64,000 nt of DNA from assembly GCA_016490735.1 (NCBI GenBank), contig JAEMWC010000249.1, positions 477,501-541,500 of the forward strand, in the 5' to 3' direction. Of the stretch, positions 34,491 to 45,901 are shown in pieces. The position numbers and the translations under genes were made by a program. This stretch comes from Pachyseris speciosa (taxonomy: Eukaryota; Cnidaria; Anthozoa; Scleractinia; Pachyseridae). The stretch's first letter is position 1. Each line of letters starts with the position of its first letter. The notes under the pieces were generated by a model that was not told the origin of the DNA, ran no database searches, and saw only the letters and a program-made list of their open reading frames with translations.

Positions 34491-36580
34491 ATACGAAAAA
34501 AAGAATAATTTAAAGGCAGCAATTTTTGCATAGGGTCTATAAAATATGGACTGTAGACTGTGGAACCGGACTGCGGACTGGGTAAAAAACGCTGATTTGA
34601 CTGAGTATAAAATGAGGACTGAAGGCTCCACGGACTAGCTACAAAACGCGGACTGAGTATAAAAAAGGGAGTATAGAACAAACCTAGGATTGCACTGGCC
34701 CAGATACAGGTTAAACAAGCCTGGAATCTGCTTATTCTGTGTCATAATATTGTCACGTACACAGAAATGCTCAGTTACAACATCGACCGGACTAGAGAAC
34801 GTATAACAGTAGACATTTTATCCCGAAATTGTACTTTACTCCACGAGTTTAACACTAGAGGGAGTCGGAGAAATTATTGTTGGGAAGAACGGAAACACAA
34901 AGGCATAACAAGTAACTCTTCTTATCTTTATAATATATAGATTTAGCCAAGCCTAAAAGCCGAGCCCCACAATTATTATTTTTTCAACTTCGCATGGCTT
35001 TCCTTGTGCTGATACTTTATGTTAAGATCAGTCAACAGGAATTGACCGGGGTTCAAAAACCTCAAAACATTACAAGAAAACAATACACGACGCGTATGGT
35101 TGTTCGAAAACAAATCTAAACAATCAAAAAACGATCAAACATTTTCATCCAACATTGTGTTAGACGAGCATGTTTGACCGTTTAGCCACCTCCTTCAACA
35201 TTGGATTGAAATGGCTTTTCATGTTTAATCTAGATCAAACATTTTCATCCAACATTTCGCGTTACGAACAAGTATGTGAACGTTTAGCCACCCCAACCAA
35301 CAAAGCGTGCACAGCCGAAAAAAAAACAAAAAAACCAATTTGCCACATAACGTCGAAAGTTCAGCGATAATACGCAAAAAATCATTCTGTGGACTCACTC
35401 TGTCTTGTGTTTGGTCAAACATAGTGATTGTTCGTGCGTTTAGCCATCCAACGTTGTGTTTGACAAACACGATGTTGGATGAAAATATTTGATCGTTTAG
35501 CCGGGGCTTTAATCCTTAATTTTATTTATTTATTTATTTTTATTTATTTATTTATTTGCCAAACCACAAATAGCATTATTATAAGGAAAACAAAAAAGAT
35601 AGAATGGATAGAAGTTACAATGGCGAGGAGGCCTAAAGGAAACTACATGTATGAAGCTTATGTTAATTAGGCCTCCTCAGTTATTGTTTTACAAGATGAA
35701 ATTTTGAAAACATTTACGAGGACTCATTGCGATTACGTGTTAATAAGATAAGGGCAAAAGTTTCTTAACGCTTTTGAGGCACAGAGGTAAAAAACAAACA
35801 GTCAGCAAAGCGGAGTAAAAACACTGGTTCGCTTGCAAGCGAAGCAACAAAACAAACAAACAATTCAACTACTTCTCTGCGTCCAAAACGAGTAGAGATG
35901 ATTGTTATTTATATCCAGTCGAGAGAAAAATACAAATTTCACTCCTGAACGAAAGAAACAACGATTAAACCAAATGCTAAGCTTCTTGCCTCACTGTCCT
36001 GTGTTGTAGAGGTTTCTACCAGTTGAAAATACGTATCCACTTTAGTGAAAACACGCATCCGCAAAAATAGCAAACGGTTTGTCCAGAGAAAGAACGTCTT
36101 CCACAGTGTTTGAGCTACTCGTTCCTCCCATTAATGCCGCTGAACTGTTAAGTGACCTGTCTTGGTGAGCTGCAAGATGCCGCGGTAAAGTGAAAACAAT
36201 CGATCCAAGTTTGAAGCTTTTCCTGAGAAAAATCTTTTTTGAAAATTCACCTTCCGGAGAATCGTTTAACAAGTTCTTGGTTTTTATGCCTTTAACGCGA
36301 ATTTAAATACAAACTTCCATCGAAGAAGATGAAGTTGTTTTGCTCAAAATGAAGAAACCAACTGAATGTGAAATTTCGAGCCGCAGAAAGCGCACGAAAC
36401 ATTAAGTAAAAGTAATAAGCAAAGGACCGCCAACAATAGTGCTGCTAGTTTACGTAGGATCTACAAGAGATCTAATCAGCTAAAAAATAAAACAGAAAAA
36501 ATAGGATAAATGCAAGGCTGATACTACGTGAAAAGTTGACTTTGCGAGACACCAACATGACAGAAACTCGATAAAGTAGG
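34491..36580. other. No supported gene; contains a subrepeat block
   Basis: At 35130-35500 a motif of about 60 bp (ATCAAACATTTTCATCCAAC ... CGTTTAGCCACC) occurs at least three times, the last in inverted form (GATGTTGGATGAAAATATTT GATCGTTTAGCC), as in a foldback element. A short (TTTA)n tract follows near 35520. The frame at 36042-36272 (minus) has no recognisable domain. Confidence 0.5.
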
Positions 36581-36584
36581 GTTG

Positions 36585-36945
36585 CAGCCATAGCTGTTTC
36601 GTCCTTATTGGGTCTCGTCGGCATGGCGTAGCGAATTTATATGACGCCAACTACAATGTCAGCGCAAATAAATTGCACAACGACCCGTTCACGATATCAA
36701 GTTTCGTACCTTGGACTCTCTTGCCCCACAAAACACACGTTGCCACTCCATGTGGTCGAAAAAGAAAGGAATCCAAATGTCACGATGGTGTCTCGCAAAG
36801 CAAATTGTAGATTGGCCAAAACCAATCTTAACAATAAACGCATGGACCAAGACACCATCGTTTCATTGCACTTACCGGAGTTTGAACCGCCAACCTCTGG
36901 ATCAGAAGTCTTGCACCCTATCCATTACACCACAATGGTGAATGA
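36585..36945 (-). mobile_element. tRNA-Arg-headed SINE with a hammerhead-like 3' tail
   Basis: On the minus strand, TGGTGTAATGGATAGGGTGC (A box), GACTTCTGATCCAGAGGTTG (anticodon region TCT) and GGCGGTTCAAACTCC (B box) resemble a tRNA-Arg(TCT). The body of about 250 bp has no long frame. The far end (36585-36632) reads CCATGCCGACGAGACCC... GGACGAAACAGC, matching the retrozyme hammerheads at 60.7-61.1 kb. Confidence 0.65.
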
Positions 36946-37133
36946 TGCAAATTAACCCATATTTGTTGACATCCCAGACTCCTCTCTACGAAAAGTTTAA
37001 TTTGTTCATAGTTCCAAAGCTCTCTCTCTACCATCTTATCTGCAAGGCTTCTAAGCTATTTTCGAGACGACAGAAGCTATAGAAGAATACTGTGTTGATA
37101 AAGAGCAGATTTACCAGAAAATAAGTGAGTTAA

Positions 37134-37492
37134 AGGGAACCTCCACTCTTAAAACAAATTGGCGTTAAATTGTAGGAAATAATTACTATATTTTAAATTT
37201 TGATTTAAAACGTGGATAAAACATTTAAGTGTACAAAAAAATCGATATCATCATCACCCCTTTTCGCTTATATTGTTTAACACAAAGGATTTTCTGCTCC
37301 ATTTGCTTCCTGAAAATGGCTGCTACCATTACACGTCATCAATCTAAAATGGCCACTCCCGGGAGATTTAAATTTTTTTCGATTATTTTTTCTACGCTTA
37401 AATATTATATCCACGTTTCAAAACAAAATTTGGAATCTAGCAATTATTTCCAACAATTTAGCGTCGATTTGTTGTAAGAGTTGAGGTTCCCT
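37134..37492. mobile_element. MITE with TTAA target sites
   Basis: AGGGAACCTCCACTCTTAAA ACAAATTGGCGTTAAATTGT begins the left arm; the right arm is its imperfect complement ending GAGGTTCCCT. TTAA stands on each side (37130-37133, 37493-37496), the target used by piggyBac and Kolobok groups. Confidence 0.9.
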
Positions 37493-37499
37493 TTAAATG

Positions 37500-39440
37500 A
37501 ACAAACCAAAATTTCTGCCTCACCACTTAATGAGTAGCCTTCTGGGGAAGACAAAAAAAACAGAGAAATGGCTCAGTGATCAAAGAGTTGTCAATGAGTT
37601 TGTAAGCCTTGTAAGCCTATGCAAAATACTAAAATAGACTTAATGGCTTCAGAAATTGTGCCTGCCAATGTTCCAATCCACACACTTGGCTCATGTCAGT
37701 GAGAGATCACCACACAAACTTTGTCAGTGCTTACCCCCTGCATAGTATTAGACAGCTACTACTGAGATTCTGGGTGCTCTGAGAGAGTACTGTAACACTT
37801 ACATTTATGTTTATCCAAAGCAGATACTCTGCGACAATGGCAAAGAATGTAAAGAATGAGATAGTAAAAAAAACATGGGAATGCAAGAACACCCACAAAT
37901 GACAATACAAAGACTTCTAGCATGTTCAAACAGAACATTGAAAGAGGACATTCAGTGCACTTCATCCCAAAATGCAGCTTATAATAAGGAAAGATACTTA
38001 GTCTTGAAAACTACAACTAGGCCAACATAGGTAGTAATTCAGTTTGATGTCATCAAAGGCCTTTCATGTAGCATCAAATCATTTAACCAGCAGCACGGCA
38101 ACAAACACAAGGTTTGATTATAACAGAAATTAATAAACATGTTCAAATCCATGTAAATGCAAAAGACCACTGTTTAGTTTCTACAGATATCAACACTAAA
38201 AACGAACTCAACAGAAATAGTAGAAACTGCATTCAAACACATCTTTCATTAGAAGCAAACTGATGCAGTTTATTATAAAGCAAGAATAATATTACAATAG
38301 ATAACCTGTGTAACTTAACATCGTGTGAGATTGTAAAAAGGTAATTAGATTGTAAATTAGAGTGATGTAATACAACAAAGGGCGGCCACAGTTTCACAGA
38401 TCTTGTATGATGTCAATTGGCCAATTAATGACTGTCACAATTTACAACCTTAAAATTGTTACCGTTAACTAATTATCCACTTCCTGCATTGTTTAATAAA
38501 TTATAACTGGTAGCCGGCATGACCAAAGATGAGTTCTGATAAAACAACATGAGGCTTTGTAGTACAAACATATACAATAGGAAATTAGCCCTTCCATAAA
38601 AGCTAACCATTTAAAATCAGGGTTTAGGGATAAATAATAAAATCAGTGCCTAACCCTACCCCCCCCCCCCCCCCCCCATCAAACCCCAATCCGTAACCCA
38701 CCTAACCACTAAACCTAACTCTTTACTAAATGGTTTTTTTTTTTTTGTAATTTTTTTGAGGTACATGTAAGTTCAGTTAAAGGAAGGAAATAAAGTTTGT
38801 GTATTGAAGAAAAACTTAATTGTTGAAAAAAATTTAAAAACTATCTGGTTTAACCAAAATAAAATATCAACCACAACATATATCTAGCCGATTTTTTGAC
38901 AACCAAGCTCATTAAAATTTGAGGTGTTTTAGAACTTTCTTTACCAATACCTCGGTTTATCAATAGGGAGACTTAAATTTAGGCTCATTATGAGCCTACA
39001 GTCCCTATCAAAAGGGAAACAAAGAATAGATGTTATTTGACTTGCAATTAGACGTGAAATTGACGTGACCTCTGACATGAGAATTTCGGTGCGTGAATCG
39101 GCCAAATCTCTTAGAATTCGCTGTTGCTGACGGCAAAGTTAGCTTTCGAATTAATAAGGGGCATCGATTTTGGCGAAGTCTAGCAGCGTTTGCAACCGAA
39201 CGCTTGGGATTGCTAAAAAGAATCACAGTTAATCATTGTCGAATTATCACTCGATTTTGAGATCACTTCTGATACCGGAAACCTGTCATTATGACACTTT
39301 CAGACTATCAAATCACTGGCATAAGATCGACAAAGTGGCGGAGGGCGGAAACTAGTCAAAAAATTGTTCACACTTACGCTTTCTGCAGACAAATTACCAG
39401 CCAGACCTTGTGTTTTTACGCAAATTTCTTGAAGTCCCGG
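37500..39440. other. No supported gene
   Basis: AT-rich, with a C-homopolymer flanked by CCTAACCCTA and CCTAACCACTAAACCTAAC (38650-38720) and short frames only. Confidence 0.5.
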
Positions 39441-39752
39441 ATGTTTACTACTACTCTTTTTTTTAAATATACAAACCTTTATTACAATATAACATTATAT
39501 GTAGACATTACAGTAGAAAAGTTGCTTACAAAATAGTTAATTAATACAGCCATGGATCTTACAGCACTAACGCTACTTGTCTACTTGTCTAAAACATCTT
39601 TAATTAAATACATACAAAACAATACATGAATATGTACATACATAAAAACAGAAAGACAGGCCAGACATACCAATATGAAGAAAAAAAAGGAACTAAGAAG
39701 AAGATTACACTGCTTTCTAGTTGATGATGGTGCGTGACATAGGAGGACCAAA

Positions 39753-40400
39753 CTAAATGAAGAGTGTCGAAAAGCTAAGGACATTTTCAAGCTTAGGAGC
39801 TTTCCCTTGTGTCTTACAGATCCATATAAAATATCTGGCAAGTAGGAAGTAGAGGTATATTTGTTTGTGAAAAAGATTCGGCCTGAGGCCTAAAGCAATT
39901 GCTGCGTCAAGGTTAATATTCTCTAAAATCGTTGCGTTGTCAAGGTTATCTGTCATCCAGCCTTTAAAATCTCTCCAAAAAGAGGAGGTTACACTGCAGG
40001 ACCAAAATAAATGAATTAGACTCTCAATTTCAAGTTCACAAAAGGTACAAATATCGCTTTGCTTGAGTCCTATTTTCTTAAGGAAATCATTTGTAGCTAA
40101 CCTTCGATGAAGAAGTTTAAACTGGAAGGTGATTAATTTAGTTAATTTAATGTATTTGAATGGGGCTTGGTAAACAAATTTCCAATCAACGTCTTCACGA
40201 GTTTTCAGATGGCAGTCCAGCACCCATTTTTCTTGACTTTGAGCTGGGCGTTGTTGTTTCACAGTAATCATTTTTTGGTATACTATTCTATTAGGCTTTT
40301 TGGCCTTTAATAAAGTTTCAACGAAGCTTTGATAATTGCTGTCCCTTATATGCATACTAACTTTACATCTCTCCCTGAGAGATTTTAAAGAAGAAATCAA
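39753..40400 (-). pseudogene. LINE C-terminal region with zf-RVT zinc-binding domain
   Basis: The 215-residue frame contains FQFKLLHRRLATNDFLKKIG, SDICTFCELEIESLIHLFWS CSV and FWRDFKGWM, the C-x2-C...H-x4-C zinc module that follows RT in plant and animal L1/Tx1-type LINEs. It overlaps the RT frame (40397) by a few bases in another phase, so a frameshift separates two parts of one protein. Confidence 0.8.
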
Positions 40401-41746
40401 ACCATTGAAACTGAGAAAGTTTGTTTTAATATTGTATCGTTCAGTGAATTCATAAAAAGAAAGAAAGTGTTTGCATCCTTCATTAGATGTGAAACCTTTG
40501 AAATACCTTTAACAAACCATTCTTTATAGTACACTGGCCTGTTTTCATTTTCAGAATTATGCCACAAGCTCATTGAGAGGAAGTGTTCAAAAGAATTTAG
40601 GTTATCTTCATAGCTGGTCTCAGACCAAATTTGCAAAATTTCTTTAATAAAGACATCCGATAATCCTTTCATTTTGGGTAAATCTTCTTTTTTAAGATTA
40701 CCTTTGAAAACAGCAGTACCACCGTAATTTTTTAACTCGTCGTCAAAAAAAAGTTTCCATTTACCTAAGTTTGTCTCGTCAAGATATTTAATGACCCACA
40801 TGGTTTTAAGTGCTTTATTAAAAGATTGTATGTCTATCATTCTTAGGCCTCCTTGAGAGTAATCCCCTATCATTATGTCCCGTTTAATCTTGTCGCCCTT
40901 TCCATTCCATAAAAAATTGAAGAAAACTTTATTAATTTCATTTAAAATATAGTGCTCTGTTGGCAAGGGCGACAGGATATAAACAAGTTGAGAGGCAATC
41001 AGGCTCTTTAAAACCGTTATTTTCCCCATTAAGCTTAGTCCTCGGTTTTCCCAGCAGCTTAGGCAGTTGGTTATTTTCACCTGCTTTTCAGAAAAGTTTA
41101 CACCCGTGACTTCTTCTGGGTTGGTTGAAAACCAGACACCTAAAGCTTTTACTTTTTTCTTAACCCATTTAAAATCTTTTTCTGGACAGAGAATGACCCC
41201 ACTCCCTTTGTTAGCTCCTATCCAGAGGACCTCTGTTTTCTTGTCATTTAATTTTAAACCTGAAATTTTCCTGAAATCATCCAGGACCTGCAAAGAGGAC
41301 CTGAAGGCTTCATTTGAACCATCTAAGATAAGAGTAGTATCATCCGCATATTGGCTGATTTTAATTTCTTGTCCCAAAACCTTAATCCCTTTTATGTCTT
41401 GACATATCCTTACTTTTTCAGCTAAAATCTCTACGCAAAGGATAAAAAGATACGGTGATAAGGGGCATCCCTGCCTAACTCCTCTTTCTAGTTTGAAGAA
41501 GTTTGAAGACCAGCCATTGTTTAAGACACAGCTTTCAGAGTTATTGTAAAAAGTATTAATGCAGTTCACCAAAGAAAGGCCAAAATTGAAATGTAGAAGC
41601 GTTTTGTGAATGAAGGCCCATTCAACTGTGTCGAAAGCTTTTTCAAAATCTAAAAAGAGTAGTAAACCTGGAATATTTTTGGTCGCTGCAAACTTTATGA
41701 CGCCATCAATTAGCCTGATATTCTCTCCAATAAATCTTCCCTTCAT
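40397..41746 (-). pseudogene. LINE reverse transcriptase, main part
   Basis: The 449 residues include GRFIGENIRLIDG, LLLFLDFEKAFDTVEW (first catalytic Asp block), GVRQGCPLSPYLFILCVEIL, SQYADDTTLIL (catalytic YADD), SGLKLNDKKTEVLWIG, and LSCWENRGLSLMGKITVLKS. All RT motifs from block 2 on are present and the catalytic residues are intact. The region just upstream continues in another frame as NWRPITLLNCDYKIAAKAIA down to NNDQTGF, showing a 1-bp break near 41860. Confidence 0.85.
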
Positions 41747-41834
41747 AAATCCAGTTTGATCGTTATTTATCAGCTTCGGAAGAGCTTTTTTAACCCTGTT
41801 TGCAATTGCTTTAGCTGCTATCTTATAGTCACAA

Positions 41835-42197
41835 TTAAGTAAAGTAATGGGACGCCAATTTTGTTACCTGATTGAGTTCTGCATCCTTTTTAGGTATTAA
41901 TTTGATTATTCCTCTCCTTTGCGACACTGAAAGTTGTCCTTTCTCAAAGCCATAGTTAATTGCCTCCAGTAAGTCGTCAGCGATGTCTCGCCAAAAGACT
42001 TTATAAAATTCTGCAGGAATACCATCTGTTCCAGGTGATTTGTCAGGGGCCATAGATTTCAATGACTCCAGGCATTCTAGTTTAGTCAGTGGACCTTCAC
42101 TTTTTTCCTTTTCGTCTGGGTCTAAAGTTTTGTCCATAAGGTCGCCGAAGAAATGGCCGTCCGTCTGAAGGTGCCGAGTGTCCTTCGTTACAAACAC
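41835..42197 (-). pseudogene. LINE region between endonuclease and RT
   Basis: The reading includes HFFGDLMDK, APDKSPGTDGIPAEFYKVFW and LSVSQRRGIIKLIPKKDAEL, the conserved lead-in to the RT of Tx1-like LINEs. It runs out of frame just before NWRPI. Confidence 0.8.
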
Positions 42198-42519
42198 ATT
42201 TTCTCCAAGTTTTAATTGGCTTATTACTCCATTCCTGCAATGTCTTTTCTCAAGATTTAGGAAATATTTTGTGTTTTTTCCCCTTCATTATGCCATCTGC
42301 TCTTAGCTCGCAAGATTGCACCTTTAGTTTTATACTCGATTATTTTCTCTAATTCAGCTTTTTTGACCTCCAGTTCCCTAAAAGCCTACATCTTTTCTTG
42401 ATTTTCAGAGCTATTTGTCTCTATTATATTTTGTAGAATGTTAATATTCTTCTCTAGTTCTTCTACCGTTCTTGTCATACATTTCTTTTTATTGGCTGCA
42501 TACTGTTTACTACTACTCT

Positions 42520-43945
42520 ACCGACGTCGTCACCAGGTATGCGGTTGGCATGGGGCATGTGATAGAGCGTCTGTCTCGAGTTTGGCGAGAAAAAGATTGG
42601 CATAACATGGTGCCATTCTAGTTCCCATGGCAGTGCCGTGTACCATTAAATAGTGTTTGTCGTTGAATGAAAAGTTGTTCATAGTGTGTATCATGCGTAT
42701 GAGGTCACAGAGAGTTTCAGTGCCGATAGTGGAGGTAGTGCGTTTACGTGTGTCGAGGAAGTAACGACATGCATTAATGACCTCGTTATGGGATATGTTG
42801 GTGTAGAGTGAAGAAACGTCAAGAGTAACGAGAATGGCATTGTTGGGCAGTTGCCCAAGATTTTCGAGTTTGTTAAGGAAGTGAGTAGTGTATTTTGTGA
42901 ATGATTGGGTAGTCTGTACGAGAGGTTTAAGATGATAGTCTACAAACTGTGAGATGCGTTCTGTCAAATGTGCATTACCAGAAACAATAGGGCGTCCAGG
43001 ATTACCCTGTTTGTGAATTTTGGGTAAAATTTAAAAACGTCCGGTCTTAGAATCGGTTTGTATTAAAAAACGTTTAGTGTCATCTTCAACGATTTGGTCA
43101 CTGTGCATGCGTTGTACGCAAATACGTGTACGTTTTTGGTTGTCACCGGTGATGTCCTTATCTACTTTTTTGTACAAATTAGTGTCGTTACGTTCTCGTA
43201 GGCATTCGTTGATGTACGAATCCTGGTCCATAATGACTATGCCGGATCCCTTGTCTGCGGATTTAATGATAATGTCAGCGCGTCTGCTAAGTAGTTTGCA
43301 AGCATGTCGTTCGCGTGCGGTTAAGTTGTCACGTATAGGAGATGGTTTGATTTTGATGTTGAAGAGGTCACGTTCCACAGCGTCTAACTGAAACGTGTCA
43401 AGGGCACCATCTCTGTGAAGTGGAGGGGTCCACATGCTTTTTGAACGGAATGGATCGGGTTATTTTGAGGGGGATAGTCATGACAAAATTCGAGTAGACG
43501 CATACGTCTGCTTAATTCATTCAAATCATCTCTAACCTCAGTCCAGTTGATGTTGCATGGTGTGGGGTAGAAGGAGAGGCCTCTTCAAGTAACTGGGTCT
43601 CTTCGTCAGTGAGAGCGACGCTACGTAAGTTGAGGACAGCATTAGTGTCAAGTTGAATGTTTTTGTTGACGCGTGTCCAGTATCTATTGTTGTTGGCTTT
43701 GCGTTTGCGGCGACGTCTGCGTTTACGTTTGCGTTTGGAAGAAAGAAGAGGGGTAATGATGGAATTGCTAACAGATTGATCGTCAGCGTGATTTGTGTGG
43801 TATGTAGTGATGGCTGGATGAGTGCCAGGGTTAAATGGCGTAAGTGCTGGTCAGAACGGTAAACTTGGTTAGAATTATTTTGACGTCTAACTTGACACAC
43901 ATGCTGTCATCAACATAAGCAGCGTCACTCTCCCTCACGTTCTTC
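42520..43945 (-). pseudogene. Penelope-like element, RT portion, broken
   Basis: Read on the minus strand: a basic N-terminal region (RRRRRKRKANNNRYW), SVALTDEETQLLE (then a frameshift) and GLSFYPTP. Next comes a frame with LTARERHACKLLSRRADIII KSADKGSGIVIMDQDSYI, a stop TAA (43031-43033) where ILPKIHK expects Tyr, then GNPGRPIVSGNAHLTERISQ, VTLDVSSLYTNI and GTAMGTRMAPCYANLF. These are PLE RT motifs 1-4. The YIDD-like motif, linker and GIY-YIG domain are missing because the element stops at 42520, next to the LINE. Confidence 0.85.
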
Positions 43946-43950
43946 AGTGC

Positions 43951-44411
43951 ATTGCAGAATCCACCAGTTTTGAGGCCCCACACTGGAACGAGCAGTTTAT
44001 TCTACAAGTCGATGCTTCTAACAGACGCCTTGGAGCAATTTTGAGTCTGTCAGGTAAGGATAGGGAAGAACACCCTGCAGTTTATGAAAGTAGGAAACTC
44101 CAGCCTAGGGAGCAGAAGTTATCAACTACAGAAAAGGAGTGCTTAGGAATTGTTTGGGCAGTAGAATTGTTTAGACGGATCATAATCCGCTGGTCTGGCT
44201 TAATCAAGTGCGTGATAAAAACAGGAAGTTGCTTCACATCACAATACAAGAGTATGATATGGCATGAGAGCACAAAAGTGGTAGAGCAATTGCAACGTGG
44301 ATGCACTGAGCAGAGTTTAGGACGCTTCACAACAGAGTTTAGGACTTTACCTTTCACTTAACCTTGCTGTTTGTCGTTCCTCCCCAAAAATAGATATGGT
44401 TAGGAGGGAGG
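43951..44411 (+). pseudogene. RNase H fragment and polypurine tract of a first Gmr1-like element
   Basis: Nearly identical to 49814-50273: NPPVLRP.HWNEQFILQVDA, LSLSGKDREEHPAVYESRKL, QKLSTTEKECLGIVWAVELF, followed by TDHNPLVWLNQVRDKNR in another frame. The region between those two blocks is deleted in both copies. The purine run TTAGGAGGGAGG directly precedes the LTR at 44412. It is the remains of a second internal region, so the locus is an int-LTR-int-LTR tandem. Confidence 0.8.
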
Positions 44412-45815
44412 TGTCACGGATTTTTCCCACATTTTTGTTTTACCTTCATTAGTTCCGTTTAATTAACTTACATTTCTGTACATAGCTGTAATATGTTACG
44501 TAGCCCTGTTTGTTATTATTTTTTTAATCTAATTGCTTTCCGTAGTCTTTAGTTATTGTAATATTGGAATTAGTCCTATTTGTAGTAATTGCAGCATGTC
44601 ATTTATTGGTGTCATGAAAGTATTTGTGTAACGTATTTCTCTCTCCATAATCTTATCTTTGCTCACGGTTTGTTACATGTTTGTGTATGTGATTGTATCT
44701 GTTTTGTGTACCGACCTAAATTAGTATGATCAGTTTTGTTAAACTGGCGGCCTGCCCTCTTTAACTTTATGGTTATTTCAGGTAGCCCGTCCGCTCTTTT
44801 TTCTTTTTATTGAAATGATTAAATGCCTGTAATGTCACTAAATGAGGAAATAAAGCATGTTGTTGTTGTTGTAACTAGATATATAAAACACCAAGATGAA
44901 GAATGTAAAAAGTAGAAAGCTCCGTCCGGCGCGTGTAACAAACGAAGGTAAGGGTTTTGGTTTGCGGAGAAGAAGTTAGGGGAGGAGAGAAAAGACAAGG
45001 AGTGCTTATTCACTGCTAAAAGTCGTTAGCAGGGGCGAGACATTGTTCGTGGCTAGATTCTCTTGTCGAGTGCCGCCTAAGCTAGTGAAGTGCAAAGGAG
45101 AGTCGTAGTACTCTGTTACAAAGTTTACTTTACGGCGGTCGAGTGAGCTGAAGAGTGTCCTCGGCCTCCGTGAGAAGTTACGAAAGACAGCAAGGAGCAG
45201 AACTGTGCAGTAAAGAGTGGAAGTGGAGCTTGAAGAAGATGAAGAAGTTTGCGAAGAAGTTTAAGAAGAAGTTAATTTCGAAAGTTGAGGTTAGTTCATT
45301 GTGTTTGGTTGGCGGTGCGGTTACGTGTCAGGAAGATGTGGTCAGAAGGAGTAGGACAGAAAGGAACAGAACTGTGTGAAATATTTTATAGTATAAATAT
45401 TCGTGTAAATACTTTAAGTAGGATAGTAAGATTGGATTTAGTATTTAATTTTACTTCAGATATCCTTGTAAATAATCTATTATCTTTCGAAGTTACGTTG
45501 TTATAGCAATTGCAATTAATTTTTTAACTAGTTATAGTAAACACGCTTATTCTTCAGTTAGGAGTTATTTAGGATTACATTTAGTATACCCTATACGGTT
45601 TTTTCCCCTCATTAAATTTAGTGCTAGTTTTCCCTTCGTAATCTTAGGGCTTAGATTATTTAGGAGTTTACTTTTAATATTCTTCGTCTTTATCTTTATT
45701 AAATGTACTTATTTTTCGGTTATTTTTGCCTAGAGTTCCTTTGTGTTCGTGGGAAGGGGCGTGTTTGTGCCTTTTTCGTTGGACCCAGGGAGCCCAGCGC
45801 GCTTTGTACGTCACA
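44412..45815 (+). mobile_element. LTR 1 of the Gmr1-like Gypsy element
   Basis: It begins TGTCACGG after a polypurine tract and ends GTACGTCACA just before the primer-binding site. It matches 50274-53751 after removal of the insertions there. About 1.4 kb, long for Gypsy. A block of about 239 bp (44635-44873) ending AATAAAGCATG(TTG)n is present only in this copy. The stretch from 45155 encodes a repetitive Lys-rich frame (KKMKKFAKKFKKK), likely without function. Confidence 0.85.
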
Positions 45816-45819
45816 TTTT

Positions 45820-45838
45820 TGGTGTCAGAAGAGGGATC
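45820..45838 (+). promoter_or_regulatory. Primer-binding site, tRNA-Leu-like
   Basis: TGGTGTCAGAAGAGGGATC lies 4 nt after the LTR end. It is nearly complementary to the 3' end of animal tRNA-Leu (…TCCCACTTCTGACACCA in families I recall), so minus-strand DNA synthesis would be primed by tRNA-Leu. Confidence 0.75.
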
Positions 45839-45901
45839 TCCCTTGGTAGTCAGCATGCACTCCCCAGACACGAACACAAATAACTTTGCTAAGGGTTTTA
45901 A

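Larger units (their letters stand above)
39458..42503 (-). mobile_element. L1/Tx1-like LINE, 5'-truncated, with 16-bp target duplication
   Basis: The body is flanked by identical copies of TGTTTACTACTACTCT (39442-39457 and 42504-42519). The 3' end on the minus strand is GTAATAAAGGTTTGTATATT plus an A-run. The coding part, read 42500 to 39753, lacks the endonuclease domain and starts just before RWHNEGEKTQNIS-type sequence ahead of the reverse transcriptase. It is a dead copy because of frame breaks near 41860 and 40400 and a stop near 42390. Confidence 0.9.

Noticed and set aside
36641..36955. 104-residue plus-strand ORF
   Set aside because: It is antisense to a tRNA-headed SINE and ends across the B box; no protein domain.
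38650..38720. Interstitial telomere repeat
   Set aside because: Only scattered CCTAACCC and CCTAAC motifs next to a C-run; no tandem array of TTAGGG.
45155..45380. Lys-rich small protein in LTR 1, also at 51196-51432 in LTR 2
   Set aside because: Lies within the LTR, length of the AAG repeat differs between copies, and there is no conserved product.
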